From UBA4085 sp964556755 (lineage in GTDB: Bacteria; Acidobacteriota; Aminicenantia; Aminicenantales; UBA4085), in NCBI GenBank assembly GCA_964556755.1, contig CAZKXI010000015.1:10794-74793 (forward strand): a DNA stretch of 64,000 nucleotides, read 5' to 3'. Within the stretch, counting starts at the first letter, position 1. Every line of letters begins with the position of its first letter. Both the position numbers and the translations under genes were made by a program. The notes under the pieces were generated by a model that saw only the letters and a program-made list of their open reading frames with translations, was not told where the DNA came from and ran no database searches. Of this stretch, positions 7,341 through 16,185 are shown piece after piece.

Positions 7341-8322
7341 GGCCCTGCTCATATTGGCCCAAGCGGCCCTCCTGGGGGTCTGCGTCTGGACGGCCCTCGA
7401 ATCGGGGGCCGGGGCGGGCGCCCAAGGCCGTGAGGTGCTGGTCGACATCCCCCGCGGCGCGGGCGCCTCGGCCATCGCCGCCGAGATGAAAGCCAGGGGC
7501 GTGCTGGCCAAGACCACGCCTTTCCTCGTTCGCTACCGCCTCTTCCACGCCGGCCGGCCGCTGAAGGCCGGCCAGTACAGCCTGCCCCTGTCTTCCCCCC
7601 CGGCGGCCGTCCTGGACGCCCTGATCAGGGGCCGCGTCTACCTCCGCTCGGTGACGGCGGCCGAGGGCCTGACCGGCCGCGAGATCTTCCCCCTCTTCAT
7701 CGCGGCCGGATTCGGAAGCGAGGCCGAGTTCGCCGCGGCCTTCAAGGACACGTCCCCGCTCGGGCTTCTGGACACCCAGGCGTCCGACCTGGAAGGCTAC
7801 CTCTTCCCCGAGACGTACCGCTTGCCCAAGGGCATCACGGCGGCGGAGATCCTGGGGCTGATGACCGGCCAGTTCAAGGCCGTCTTCAACGAGGCCTGGC
7901 GCAGCGAAGCCGCCAGGAGCGGAATGAGCGTCCGCGAAGTCGTCATCCTGGCCTCGCTGATCGAAGAGGAGACGGGCCGGGCGGAAGAGAAGCCCCTGGT
8001 CTCGTCGGTATTCCACAACCGGCTGCGCCTGGGCATGAAGCTGGACTGCGACCCGACCATCGTCTACGTCCTCAAGGCCGAAGGGACGTACCGGGGGCGC
8101 CTCTATTCCAAAGATCTCAAGCTCGACTCTCCCTACAACACTTACCGCGTCAAGGGCCTGCCGCCGGGCCCGATCTGTAACCCCGGCCGCGAGTCGCTTC
8201 TGGCCGCCCTTCGTCCCGCCCCGACGGACTACCTCTATTTCGTCTCGCGCAACGACGGCAGCCATCAGTTCAGCCGCACCCTGCGCGAGCACAATCAGGC
8301 GGTCGACGCCTTCCAGCGCTGA
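7315..8322 (+). CDS. mltG: endolytic murein transglycosylase MltG
   Basis: MltG cuts nascent glycan strands at the inner membrane and limits their length. The 335-residue protein starts with a membrane anchor (ALLILAQAALLGVCVWTA), followed by a LysM-like region and the YceG domain. Motifs include LEGYLFPETY, the catalytic-glutamate region ILASLIEEETG, VFHNRLRLGMKLDCDPTI, and LPPGPICNPG. The product-release end FSRTLREHNQAV is also typical. It is the last gene of the ddl-ruvX-mltG group and overlaps ruvX. Confidence 0.93.
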   Translation: MRLWLRPIKALLILAQAALLGVCVWTALESGAGAGAQGREVLVDIPRGAGASAIAAEMKARGVLAKTTPFLVRYRLFHAGRPLKAGQYSLPLSSPPAAVLDALIRGRVYLRSVTAAEGLTGREIFPLFIAAGFGSEAEFAAAFKDTSPLGLLDTQASDLEGYLFPETYRLPKGITAAEILGLMTGQFKAVFNEAWRSEAARSGMSVREVVILASLIEEETGRAEEKPLVSSVFHNRLRLGMKLDCDPTIVYVLKAEGTYRGRLYSKDLKLDSPYNTYRVKGLPPGPICNPGRESLLAALRPAPTDYLYFVSRNDGSHQFSRTLREHNQAVDAFQR

Positions 8323-8328
8323 GCCCGG

Positions 8329-8357
8329 TTGTCTTCGGGGCTTCTTTTTGGTATAGT
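8329..8357 (+). promoter_or_regulatory. possible sigma-70 promoter ahead of the secreted-protein gene
   Basis: TTGTCT (8329-8334), 17-bp spacer, TATAGT (8352-8357), just after the mltG stop. It would give a leader of about 150 nt and would act alongside the sigma-54 promoter closer to the gene. Confidence 0.4.
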
Positions 8358-8444
8358 CCTTTTTCTGTTGGCCGGGCGTAAACATCCTTTACAGGGCTTT
8401 TGCTGGAATGGCGCTGAAAAGAACACACTTCTCCATGAATGAAG

Positions 8445-8460
8445 TTGGCATATTCTTTGC
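8445..8460 (+). promoter_or_regulatory. sigma-54 promoter of the secreted-protein gene
   Basis: TTGGCATATTCTTTGC fits the sigma-54 -24/-12 pattern (TTGGCA, 10-bp GG-to-GC spacing, TTGC). The predicted start is near 8472, 40 nt before the chosen ATG. The same 16 bases occur at 16146-16161. Confidence 0.75.
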
Positions 8461-8511
8461 TATTTTAGATAGCGAAGTTCGTCTTACGCATCACAGAGGA
8501 GGATGCCGATC

Positions 8512-9531
8512 ATGAAAAAGATAACCGTCTCTCTGCTCATCTTCAGCTTCCTTGTCGCCGCCGGCGCGGCCGCCCAGAAGCCCGCCCCGGCCGCCGCCCA
8601 GAAGAACATCCGGGACATCATGGACTCCGGCTTGGCCGCCAAGCAGGCCAAGACCGACTTTCCCTTCGAGGTCTTCAAGAGCCAGTATCTCCCGGCCCAG
8701 CAGGGCTACCAGCAGGTCCTCTACCTGCGGATCAAGAACGCCGACCTGGGCTTCGCCGCCGCCCCCGCCTCCGATGTCGTCGACCCGTCCCAGCCCCCGG
8801 CCGCGCCCAAGATGAAAGCCGCCGCCAACCTGTTCCTGCGCATCCACCGGTCCGAGAACGGCGTCCCCGGCAAGCTGGTCCGCGAGTTCGCCTCTCCGGC
8901 CGCCTTTGAAGTCGACCAGGCCGGATTCGACCCCGAGAAGACCGAGTGGTACACCATCTCCTTCGGGATCAAGCCGGGCGAGTACGTGGCCGCCGTGGCC
9001 GTGACCTCTCCCGACCGGGCCAAGGTCGGCGTTCAGTACTACGAGTTCATGCTCCCCGATGCCAAGTCCTACGAGGGCAGGCTCGAGACCATCCCGTCCT
9101 TCTTCATCAAGGACTTCAAGCAGGGCCAGACGGTGGAGAAGAACCCCACGCTCAACAAGGGCTTCTTCTCCTTCGGCGACACCCACTTCGTGCCCAGCCT
9201 GGACAACGTCTTCGCCATCGGCGAGAACCTGAACCTCTTCAGCTACGTCTACGGGCTGGCCGCCTCCGAGACCGGCGCCGTCAGCATGGACGTGTCCATG
9301 GAGGTCTTCCAGGGCGACAAGGCCGTCATCAAGTTCAGCCCGGCGGCCTGGGATTCGAGCATCCTCAGCCTGCCCCTGAACCTCAAGCAGACCCTCCAGA
9401 TCAAGCAGGGCGAAGCCGTCCGCAACGAAGTCCGCGACCTCCCCGCCGGCGCCTACACCCTGGTCATGAAGATCCAGGACAAGGGCTCCGAGAGAAACGT
9501 CGAGAAGAAGATCGACTTCACCCTCCAGTAA
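8512..9531 (+). CDS. secreted protein of unknown function, sigma-54 controlled
   Basis: A 339-residue protein with a clear signal peptide (MKKITVSLLIFSFLVAAGAAAQ). I cannot name a domain. The mature part is rich in beta strands and resembles the secreted companions of GWxTD proteins; phrases include NLFLRIHRSENGVPGKLV, GEYVAAVAVTSPD and PAGAYTLVMKIQDK, the last like a small Ig-type strand pair. GAGGAGG (8496-8502) stands 9 nt before the ATG at 8512, which favours this start over the ATG at 8503. A strong terminator follows 25 nt after the stop, so it is a single-gene unit. Confidence 0.65.
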   Translation: MKKITVSLLIFSFLVAAGAAAQKPAPAAAQKNIRDIMDSGLAAKQAKTDFPFEVFKSQYLPAQQGYQQVLYLRIKNADLGFAAAPASDVVDPSQPPAAPKMKAAANLFLRIHRSENGVPGKLVREFASPAAFEVDQAGFDPEKTEWYTISFGIKPGEYVAAVAVTSPDRAKVGVQYYEFMLPDAKSYEGRLETIPSFFIKDFKQGQTVEKNPTLNKGFFSFGDTHFVPSLDNVFAIGENLNLFSYVYGLAASETGAVSMDVSMEVFQGDKAVIKFSPAAWDSSILSLPLNLKQTLQIKQGEAVRNEVRDLPAGAYTLVMKIQDKGSERNVEKKIDFTLQ

Positions 9532-9555
9532 GCCCCCGCCCTCTCCGCCTTCCCA

Positions 9556-9591
9556 AGCCCCGTCCCCCTCGCGGGGGGCGGGGCTTTTTTT
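9556..9591 (+). terminator. Rho-independent terminator
   Basis: A 13-bp GC-rich stem (AGCCCCGTCCCCC with its complement, one G-T pair) with loop TCGC, followed by seven T. It ends the secreted-protein transcript, and its T-run borders the first foldback element. Confidence 0.9.
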
Positions 9592-9594
9592 GTT

Positions 9595-9880
9595 TTTCTC
9601 CCATCTCCGGGAGACGAATGCGGTTCGGTGTATCGGCCGACGGCGAGATCGCGAGGGCCTAGTCTTTTTCCACCTCTCCCCGAGGGCAGCCAACGGCCGC
9701 CGGAGTATGTTTGAGCACGCATCCTACTGATGGGAAAGAGATAGGAGTGGGAGGTATGACAGGTCCGATCGGACAATGCTGCGGAGTTACGGAGGCGCCA
9801 AGGGGATCGGTGGAAAAAGGCGTTAAAGGCCCGAAGCCGCCGGGACGATACACCGAGCCGCTTCCCGGGGATGGGAGAAG
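9595..9880. mobile_element. foldback (MITE-like) element, copy 1
   Basis: The left arm (about 9595-9681) and right arm (about 9801-9880) are imperfect inverted repeats of about 80 bp. Both contain CTCCCATC-CCGGGA, GCGG-TCGGTGTATCG, GGGCCT and CTTTTTCCACC. About 120 bp lie between them with no credible gene. The arms share CAT-CCGGG, CGGTTC and TAT-GGCC-ACGGC with the element at 21481-21701. It occupies the whole gap between a terminator and the 3' end of the first TonB receptor. No transposase is present. Confidence 0.6.
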
Positions 9881-9894
9881 AGCTTCTTCTCGGC

Positions 9895-12762
9895 TTAGAA
9901 CGCGACGCGGGCGCCGAGGCGGAAGACGCACGGGTTGAGGATGAGGGTGTCCTGGAGGAAGTTCGAGGCCCCGATCCGCCCGGCCCGATTGAGCGCGGTG
10001 GAAGAGTTCAGGGCGTTGAAGGCGTCCAGGCCCACGGCCAGCTTGAACCGGTCGCCGAGGCGGAATTCCTTCTCCAGCCGGGCGTTCAGCAGGACCAGGG
10101 CCGGCAGGCGGGTGTCGCCGACCCGGCCGTTGCCGTATTCGTTGCCGTAGAGATAAGTCGGGCCGATGTTCTCGCGCTGGACGATGGTGTAGGTGGGGAT
10201 GATGAATCCCTCCCGGGCCGTCAGGACGGCCGAGGCCTTGAGGCCCAGCGGCAGATCGAGCAGGCCGGCCAGCTTGACCGTCCAGCGCGAGCTGACCAGG
10301 ACGCCGTCCAGGCCGTCGCCCAGGGACTCGGCCCAGACCACACCGTCCTCGAAGTAGGCCATGTTGCTGGGGTCCAGGTAGTCGCCGCCGTAGTTGATCT
10401 TCCAGTCGGCGTAGGTGGCGGAGCCGCTCAGCATCCAGCCCCGCGAATACCGCTTGCTGAGGCTCAAGGTGACCGCGGCATATTGCTCGTAGCGGTCCTT
10501 GGCCGCCGTCCGGTAGGATCCGTAGGCGGGGGCGAGGCGGGTCCAATACTCGATTCCGACCGTCGTATTGGTCCCCACCGGCACCCAGTTCGTGTAGTCC
10601 TCGACCACCCCGCCGGCCAGGATGCCGATGTCGTAGGACAGGCGGTGGCGCTTGCGGTACAGGACGTCCAGACGGGCGCCGAAATCGTCCAGGATCTCCT
10701 TCTCGTAGGACAGGAGAACCTCGTCCGTCAGGGGCGCGGCGTAGTCCGGGGCGAGGCGATTGGACGGGCTCAGGTCGGAGGGATCATAGGGATCGAAGCC
10801 CCAGGCGTAGAGCCAGGTGGCGGGATCGTAGGGCGAGGCATAGGAGCCCGTCAGCCAGTCGATCCCGAACAGCTCGCCGAGCGCGACCCGGCCGTCTCCG
10901 TCGGCGTCCTTCCAGAGAAGGCCGATGCCGGCCGAGGCGGGATTGACGAACACGGCCGGGTCCATGCCGGTCTGGCTGCCGTAGATGGCCAGCGACAGCC
11001 GGACGACGTCCCGCCCGTCGCCGCGCAGATCGTAGCTGAGGCCGAGCCGGGGCGAAAGGACGCTGTTGACGAAGCCGGGGTCGTATTCGGCCGTGCTCAT
11101 GGCCGGCAGGTACTCGGGCAGCCACGGCGAGGCGGCGACGACCTGATCGCGGATCAGGGCGTGCTCCCGGTCATAGCGCAGCCCCAAGCTCAAGGACAGC
11201 CGGCCCCAGTCGATCGTGTCCTGGACATAGGCCGAAAAGCGGCTATAGCCGTAGGACGCGGCCGTGTCGCGGAGCAGCTCGGCCTCCACCCAGCCGTAGC
11301 CGTAGTCGTGGAGGACGAGATTCCCTTCGATGGTGTCGCTGAGGGTCATGGCGGCCGCGCGAGTCTCGAGGCCGAACGTCAGCTCGTGCCCGCCGCCCAG
11401 GATGTTGTCGAAGTAGGCCCGGCCCGTGAAGGCCAGCCCCATCTGGCGGGACTTGCGCCGGTAGTCGTTGGCGTTGCCGGTGACGTAAAAAGAGGGCTCG
11501 TAGCTCCGGATCTGGTAGCTCCCGGAGCCGTCCACGGTCCGGGCGCCGTCGAGGGGCGCCAGATGGAAGTCGACGGATGTCAGCAGGCCGGTCAGGGCCA
11601 GCTCGAAGGCCCCCAGCTTCTTCTCCAGCCGGGCCTTGCCCGTCAGGCTGGGGCTCCTCTGGGACCAGAGCGTCTCCGGGGCCTGTTCCGCGTATCCCCA
11701 GAAGGCCCGGTTGGAGGAGCTCTTGGCGTCGTAAGCCAGGAGCCCGTTCAGCCGCAGGCCGGGCGAGATCTTGAAGTCCAAGCTCCCGTACCCGGAGGCG
11801 ATCAAGACCTCGTCGACGACCCCGCTCATGGTCCGCTGGCCTATGTCTTGGACGCCGAAGGCGGCGGCGGCCCAGATGCGGTCGCGCAGGAGCATGCCGC
11901 CGAGATTCCCGCCGTAGAGCCGGAGGCTGTCGAGGCCGGGGCTGCCCAGGCCGGCCGAGGCCAGGGCCGCCGGCACATTGTTCAGCTCGAAGATCCTGTC
12001 CGAGATGTCGAAGCGGAGGGCGCCCGAGGGGCGAGTCCCGCCGGATCGGGGCACCAGATGCAGCTGCAAGCCGGCCGTGCGGGTCCGGACATCGCCCCCC
12101 GCGACATCCACCCGGATCTCGCTGTAATTGGCCGGATCGACATAGGCCGGGGCGTCTCCGGGAGTCGCGGGATCCGTGATGTCGGTTCCCTCCAGGGTCC
12201 AGACGGCGTCCGTCCAGACCGTCCCGGCCCCGTGGACATAGGCCTGCTGGCCGGACTCGGCTCCGCCGACGTTCTCCCGGTCGGCCGCCAGGCCGGGGGC
12301 CAGGGCCAGCCACGACCAGGGATCGCCGGGCATCGGCAGGGCCAGGAGAAGAAAGGCATCGACGGCCAGCCCCGTGCGCCGGTTGGTCCGGTCGATGACG
12401 GGCGTCGCTCCGGAGACGGTGATCATCTCGTCGGGCGGGAGCGGGTCCAGGGTCAGGCTCAATCGGATGTCCCTCCCGAATGAGACCGCGAGGCCGTCCC
12501 GCCGCAGGGTCTTGTACCCCGGGAGGTCGAGCTCCAGGGCATAGTCGGCCGCCGCGGGCAGCCCGGTGAACCGGAACAGCCCCTTGCCCGACGTCACCGC
12601 GTAGCGGGTCGGGACGCCGCCGCCGGAAAGGGTGACCGCCACACCGGGCAGAAGGGTCCCCTCGGCATCCTTGACGCGGCCGGAGATGACTCCGGGCTCC
12701 TGGGCGGCCGCGATCCCGGCGGCCCAAATGATGGCGACGAACAGGCTGATCCTTTTCTTCAC
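9895..12762 (-). CDS. TonB-dependent receptor with carboxypeptidase-regulatory-like domain (first copy)
   Basis: A 955-residue outer-membrane protein. A signal peptide (KKRISLFVAIIWAAGIAAAQ) is followed by an Ig-like carboxypeptidase-regulatory domain (ISGRVKDAEGTLLPGVAVTLSG, about 23-110), a plug-like region, and a long beta barrel with alternating aromatic strands ending LGARVAF, a proper barrel C-terminus with terminal Phe. Such receptors bind large substrates, and some are OAR/SusC-like. The plug is divergent and I see no clear TonB box. The GTG at 12762 is chosen because GGAGGAC lies just upstream and it starts the signal peptide; the frame is open further upstream. Confidence 0.8.
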   Translation of the reverse strand: MKKRISLFVAIIWAAGIAAAQEPGVISGRVKDAEGTLLPGVAVTLSGGGVPTRYAVTSGKGLFRFTGLPAAADYALELDLPGYKTLRRDGLAVSFGRDIRLSLTLDPLPPDEMITVSGATPVIDRTNRRTGLAVDAFLLLALPMPGDPWSWLALAPGLAADRENVGGAESGQQAYVHGAGTVWTDAVWTLEGTDITDPATPGDAPAYVDPANYSEIRVDVAGGDVRTRTAGLQLHLVPRSGGTRPSGALRFDISDRIFELNNVPAALASAGLGSPGLDSLRLYGGNLGGMLLRDRIWAAAAFGVQDIGQRTMSGVVDEVLIASGYGSLDFKISPGLRLNGLLAYDAKSSSNRAFWGYAEQAPETLWSQRSPSLTGKARLEKKLGAFELALTGLLTSVDFHLAPLDGARTVDGSGSYQIRSYEPSFYVTGNANDYRRKSRQMGLAFTGRAYFDNILGGGHELTFGLETRAAAMTLSDTIEGNLVLHDYGYGWVEAELLRDTAASYGYSRFSAYVQDTIDWGRLSLSLGLRYDREHALIRDQVVAASPWLPEYLPAMSTAEYDPGFVNSVLSPRLGLSYDLRGDGRDVVRLSLAIYGSQTGMDPAVFVNPASAGIGLLWKDADGDGRVALGELFGIDWLTGSYASPYDPATWLYAWGFDPYDPSDLSPSNRLAPDYAAPLTDEVLLSYEKEILDDFGARLDVLYRKRHRLSYDIGILAGGVVEDYTNWVPVGTNTTVGIEYWTRLAPAYGSYRTAAKDRYEQYAAVTLSLSKRYSRGWMLSGSATYADWKINYGGDYLDPSNMAYFEDGVVWAESLGDGLDGVLVSSRWTVKLAGLLDLPLGLKASAVLTAREGFIIPTYTIVQRENIGPTYLYGNEYGNGRVGDTRLPALVLLNARLEKEFRLGDRFKLAVGLDAFNALNSSTALNRAGRIGASNFLQDTLILNPCVFRLGARVAF

Positions 12763-12783
12763 GCCGTCCTCCGTTGCGGACCT

Positions 12784-12812
12784 AGGATAGCCTAAGCCCG
12801 GAGCCCGATCAA
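12784..12812 (-). promoter_or_regulatory. sigma-70 promoter of the first TonB-receptor gene
   Basis: On the minus strand, TTGATC (12812-12807), 17-bp spacer, TATCCT (12789-12784). The predicted start, near 12777, gives a 15-nt leader carrying the ribosome site, and supports the GTG at 12762 over starts further upstream. Confidence 0.5.
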
Positions 12813-12962
12813 CTCCGGAGGCGTCCCCGGAGAGCGGGTCCGCCCGGCCGACGGGCATGAAAGTTGCATCTGAAGGAGACGGGATGGAGTTTAAGTTTCG
12901 CCCAGGGAGAGCGGCCGGACGGGAATCCGGTCCGAGGAAAGGAATTTTACAGGGTCCCGCGA

Positions 12963-12991
12963 TTGACCCGAGCCCGGGCGAAAGATATAAT
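12963..12991 (+). promoter_or_regulatory. sigma-70 promoter of the first GWxTD gene, leaderless
   Basis: TTGACC (12963-12968), 17-bp spacer, perfect TATAAT (12986-12991). The predicted start is 12998, exactly the A of the second ATG (12998-13000). No ribosome site is visible. Confidence 0.65.
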
Positions 12992-12994
12992 CAA

Positions 12995-15082
12995 ATGATG
13001 AAAGACAGACGTATCCGTCCCATTATCATTCTCTTAGCCGTCCTCACGGCCATTCCGGCCGGGACCGCCTTCGGCCAAGCCCGGAAAAAGACGCCCGCCG
13101 ACCTGCCCGAGGCCTACCGCCGCTGGATCCAGGAAGAGGTCGTCTACATCATCTCTCCCAAGGAGCGGGACGTCTTCCTGCAGCTGGAGAACGACCGGGA
13201 GAGGGAGTCCTTCATCAAGGCCTTCTGGAGGCAGCGCGACCCGACGCCCGACACCGAGAAAAACGAGTTCCGCGAGGAGCACTACCGGCGCATCGCCTAC
13301 GTCAACCAGTGGTTCGGCCGCGACACCAGCACGGCCGGCTGGCGCACGGACCAGGGCCGCGTCTACATCACGCTCGGCGAGCCCAAGGAGATCCAGCGCT
13401 TCGAGAACGTGGCCGAGATCCGCCCGGTCATCATCTGGTTCTTCGACGGCCTGGGCGACCGCGGCCTGCCGTCGCAGTTCAACATCGTCTTCTTCAAGCC
13501 CGAGGGGAAGCTGGAGTACCAGATCTACTCGCCGGTCAAGGACGGCCCGCAGAGGCTCCTCCGGTTCTACGAGGGCGACGCGACCGAGGTGCAGACGGCC
13601 TACTACCAGCTCATCGGCATCGAGCCTTCCGTCGCCGCCGTCTCCCTGACCCTCATTCCCGGCGACACGTCCTTCGCCGGAGCGCCCTCGGTCGCCACCG
13701 AGATCATGCTCAGCCAGAACCTGCCGGCCTCCGGCTACATGAAGGTCAAGGACGACTACGCCGAGAAGCTCCTCCGCTACAAGGACATCATCGAGGTCGA
13801 CTACACCTCCAACATCATCGACAACGAGTCGCTCCTGGGCGTCTTCCTCGACGCCGGCGGCCAGGCCTTCGTCCACCTGGCCCTCGAGCCGAGCCGGCTG
13901 AACTTCGAGGCCGGGGCCCAGGGGTTCCACACCGAGATGGAGATCGAGGGCCGCATCTACGACGCGGCCAACCCGGCCCGGACGGTCTACCAGTTCAGCC
14001 GGACCGTCCCGCTCGACGTCAACCAGGCCCAGCTGGCCGCCATCCGCAACAAGCTGTTCAGCTACCAGGACCTCTTCCCGCTCATCCCGGGCCGCTTCAA
14101 GATGAGCCTGCTGTGGAAGAACCGCGTCTCGCGGGAGTTCACCTCCTTCGAGGCGACCATCGTCGTGCCGGGCAAGGACGAGTTCGCCCTTCTCCAGCCC
14201 GTCCTGGCCAACAAGGCCGACAAGTCCTCGCCCCACCGGGGCGCGACCAAGGCCTTCCTGCTGAACGGCATCCAGCTCGTGCCCTCGCCCCGCAACGACT
14301 TCCAGCAGAGCGACACGCTCTCGGTCTTCAGCCAGATGGCCAATCCCCCGGCCGACGTCCGCGAGGGCGGGTCCGTCGAGTACGCCGTCCTTCGCGACGG
14401 GCAGGTCTTCAAGTCCTTCGTCCGGAGCGTGGCCGACTATCCCGACCGGGCCGGCTTCTACGAGGAGATCCCCCTGGCCGACTATCCGCCGGCCAACTAC
14501 CAGCTCCGCATCACCGTCCGTGACTCAGCCGGCCGCGGCCGGCTGACCGGCCAGGCCAACTTCTACATCACGCCCATGCTCAGCCTGGTCCGCCCCTTCG
14601 TGGTCTCCCTGCCCCATGCCGCCTCGACCGATCCGGCCAGCCTCCATATCCTCGGCCAGGAGTACCTGGCCATGGACGACGTCGCCCGGGCCAAGCCGCT
14701 GCTACTGGCGGCGTACCAGGGCGAGCCGGGCGAGGCCCGCTACGCTCTGGACTACGCCGGAATGATGCTGCGGGACAAGGACTTCGCCGGCGTCCTGGCG
14801 CTGGCCGCTCCCTTCCTAGCCGACGACCGAAGATGGGACTTCCTCCTGGTCGCGGCCAGGGCCCACCAGGGCGCGGGACAGCTGGAGCCGGCCATCGTCC
14901 GCTTCAAGGAATACCTGGCCCACTTCGGCACCAATCTCGAAGTCCTCAACGCCATCGGCGACTGCTACTTCAACCTGGGCAACATCCCCGAGGCCTTGGT
15001 GGCCTGGGAGCGCTCGCTGCAGCTGAACGGCAACCAGCCCCAGCTGAAGGAGAAGGTAGCCGCCCTCAAGGACAAGAAATGA
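12995..15082 (+). CDS. GWxTD-domain secreted protein with C-terminal TPRs
   Basis: A 695-residue exported protein: signal peptide (IIILLAVLTAIPAGTAFGQA), then the GWxTD domain with YIISPKERDVFLQL, FWRQRDPTPDTEKNEF and the name motif GWRTDQGRVYITLGEP, a long beta-rich middle part, and TPR-like helices at the end (SLHILGQEYLAMDDVARAK; AIGDCYFNLGNIPEALVAWE). The family has no settled function but is common in Acidobacteriota and relatives near envelope genes. Either ATG at 12995 or 12998 is possible; the promoter position favours the second. It overlaps the next gene by 4 nt (ATGA), forming a two-gene GWxTD operon. Confidence 0.85.
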   Translation: MMKDRRIRPIIILLAVLTAIPAGTAFGQARKKTPADLPEAYRRWIQEEVVYIISPKERDVFLQLENDRERESFIKAFWRQRDPTPDTEKNEFREEHYRRIAYVNQWFGRDTSTAGWRTDQGRVYITLGEPKEIQRFENVAEIRPVIIWFFDGLGDRGLPSQFNIVFFKPEGKLEYQIYSPVKDGPQRLLRFYEGDATEVQTAYYQLIGIEPSVAAVSLTLIPGDTSFAGAPSVATEIMLSQNLPASGYMKVKDDYAEKLLRYKDIIEVDYTSNIIDNESLLGVFLDAGGQAFVHLALEPSRLNFEAGAQGFHTEMEIEGRIYDAANPARTVYQFSRTVPLDVNQAQLAAIRNKLFSYQDLFPLIPGRFKMSLLWKNRVSREFTSFEATIVVPGKDEFALLQPVLANKADKSSPHRGATKAFLLNGIQLVPSPRNDFQQSDTLSVFSQMANPPADVREGGSVEYAVLRDGQVFKSFVRSVADYPDRAGFYEEIPLADYPPANYQLRITVRDSAGRGRLTGQANFYITPMLSLVRPFVVSLPHAASTDPASLHILGQEYLAMDDVARAKPLLLAAYQGEPGEARYALDYAGMMLRDKDFAGVLALAAPFLADDRRWDFLLVAARAHQGAGQLEPAIVRFKEYLAHFGTNLEVLNAIGDCYFNLGNIPEALVAWERSLQLNGNQPQLKEKVAALKDKK

Positions 15083-16002
15083 CCCGGATCGCGCGCCTGA
15101 CGGCTGTCCTCTTGGCTTTGGGGGCAGCCTCAGGCTGCGCGAGCGTCCGGCTGGAGAGACGGCTGGACCCCGACAGCCGGACTTTCCTGTCCGAAGTCCG
15201 CTACATCGTCACGGCCAAGGAGCGGCGGACCTTCCGCAACCTCCCGGCGGCCGAGCGGCCGGCCTTCATCGCCGCCTTCTGGGCCCAGCGCGATCCCGAC
15301 CCGTCCACCGAGGAGAACGAGTTCAAGGTCCAGTACTACCAGCGCATCGAAGAGGCCAACTTCCTCTTCAACGAGGGCCGGGGCAGCGAGCCCGGTTGGC
15401 TCCAGGACCGCGGCCGCATCTACATCCTGCTCGGCCCGCCGGACACCCGGGCCCAGTACCCGCGGGGCATGAGCTTCTACGGCGTCCCGGCCGAGGTCTG
15501 GCTCTACGGCTGGTTCCCGATCTACTTCTACGACGCCGACTGGACGGGCGACTACCGGCTGGAGCCCGACAGCGCCATCCAGCTGGCCGCCATCATGAAG
15601 ACCCAGCTGACGCTCAAGCCCGAGGTCGCGGGCCAGGGCACGGGCCTCGACTTCCGGGTCGAGCTGCGGCCGGACGGCCCCGGACGGATGACCCTGAGCG
15701 TCCTCGTGCCGTATCGCAGGATCTGGTTCAAGGACGAGGACGGCCGGCTCCGGACCGTCCTGACCGTCCAGGCGGCGGCCTTCAACGCCAAGGAGGCCCG
15801 GGTCGCGGAGGCCTCGGCCGAGAAGAGTCTGGACCTGGAAGCCGGGGAGCTCGTCAAGCTGGGCCGGGCCGAGCTGGAGATCCAAATCCCGCTCTCGCTT
15901 CCCGAGGGACGCGGCACGCTCGAAGTGACATTGACCAGCTCGGGCGACGGCGGCAAAGTCAGCAAGCGCCTGCCTTATCGCGCGGTTTCCCCGGCGTCCT
16001 AA
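15079..16002 (+). CDS. GWxTD-domain lipoprotein
   Basis: A 307-residue protein with a lipoprotein signal (LLALGAASGC) and the same N-terminal domain as its neighbour: VRYIVTAKERRTFRNL, FWAQRDPDPSTEENEF and GWLQDRGRIYILLGPPD. The name motif has drifted from GWxTD to GWLQD. The C-terminal half is beta-rich without TPRs. The ATG overlaps the stop of the larger GWxTD gene. One member is soluble in the periplasm and the other lipid-anchored, so they may form a complex; this is inferred from the overlap and shared domain. Confidence 0.82.
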   Translation: MTRIARLTAVLLALGAASGCASVRLERRLDPDSRTFLSEVRYIVTAKERRTFRNLPAAERPAFIAAFWAQRDPDPSTEENEFKVQYYQRIEEANFLFNEGRGSEPGWLQDRGRIYILLGPPDTRAQYPRGMSFYGVPAEVWLYGWFPIYFYDADWTGDYRLEPDSAIQLAAIMKTQLTLKPEVAGQGTGLDFRVELRPDGPGRMTLSVLVPYRRIWFKDEDGRLRTVLTVQAAAFNAKEARVAEASAEKSLDLEAGELVKLGRAELEIQIPLSLPEGRGTLEVTLTSSGDGGKVSKRLPYRAVSPAS

Positions 16003-16145
16003 AAAGTGATACAATGTCCTCCCGGAGAGACCGCGGCGAGGCCTCAGGAAGGGCCCGCCGGGGCATACCGGGTCGGGAAAGGCGCGATCGACGTTCATCT
16101 TGTTTATAATAAGTGATTTTGGAGTCGGTCGGCCGAGCCGCCGAT

Positions 16146-16161
16146 TTGGCATATTCTTTGC
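16146..16161 (+). promoter_or_regulatory. sigma-54 promoter of the carboxypeptidase-regulatory/TPR gene
   Basis: TTGGCATATTCTTTGC, identical to 8445-8460. The predicted start, near 16173, is 13 nt before the ATG at 16186, and CGGAGGC lies between. Confidence 0.75.
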
Positions 16162-16185
16162 AAAAGATTCGTCCGGAGGCTTAAG

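Noticed and set aside
9871..12483. 870-residue plus-strand frame over the first TonB receptor
   Set aside because: Antisense shadow; repetitive composition and no start signal.
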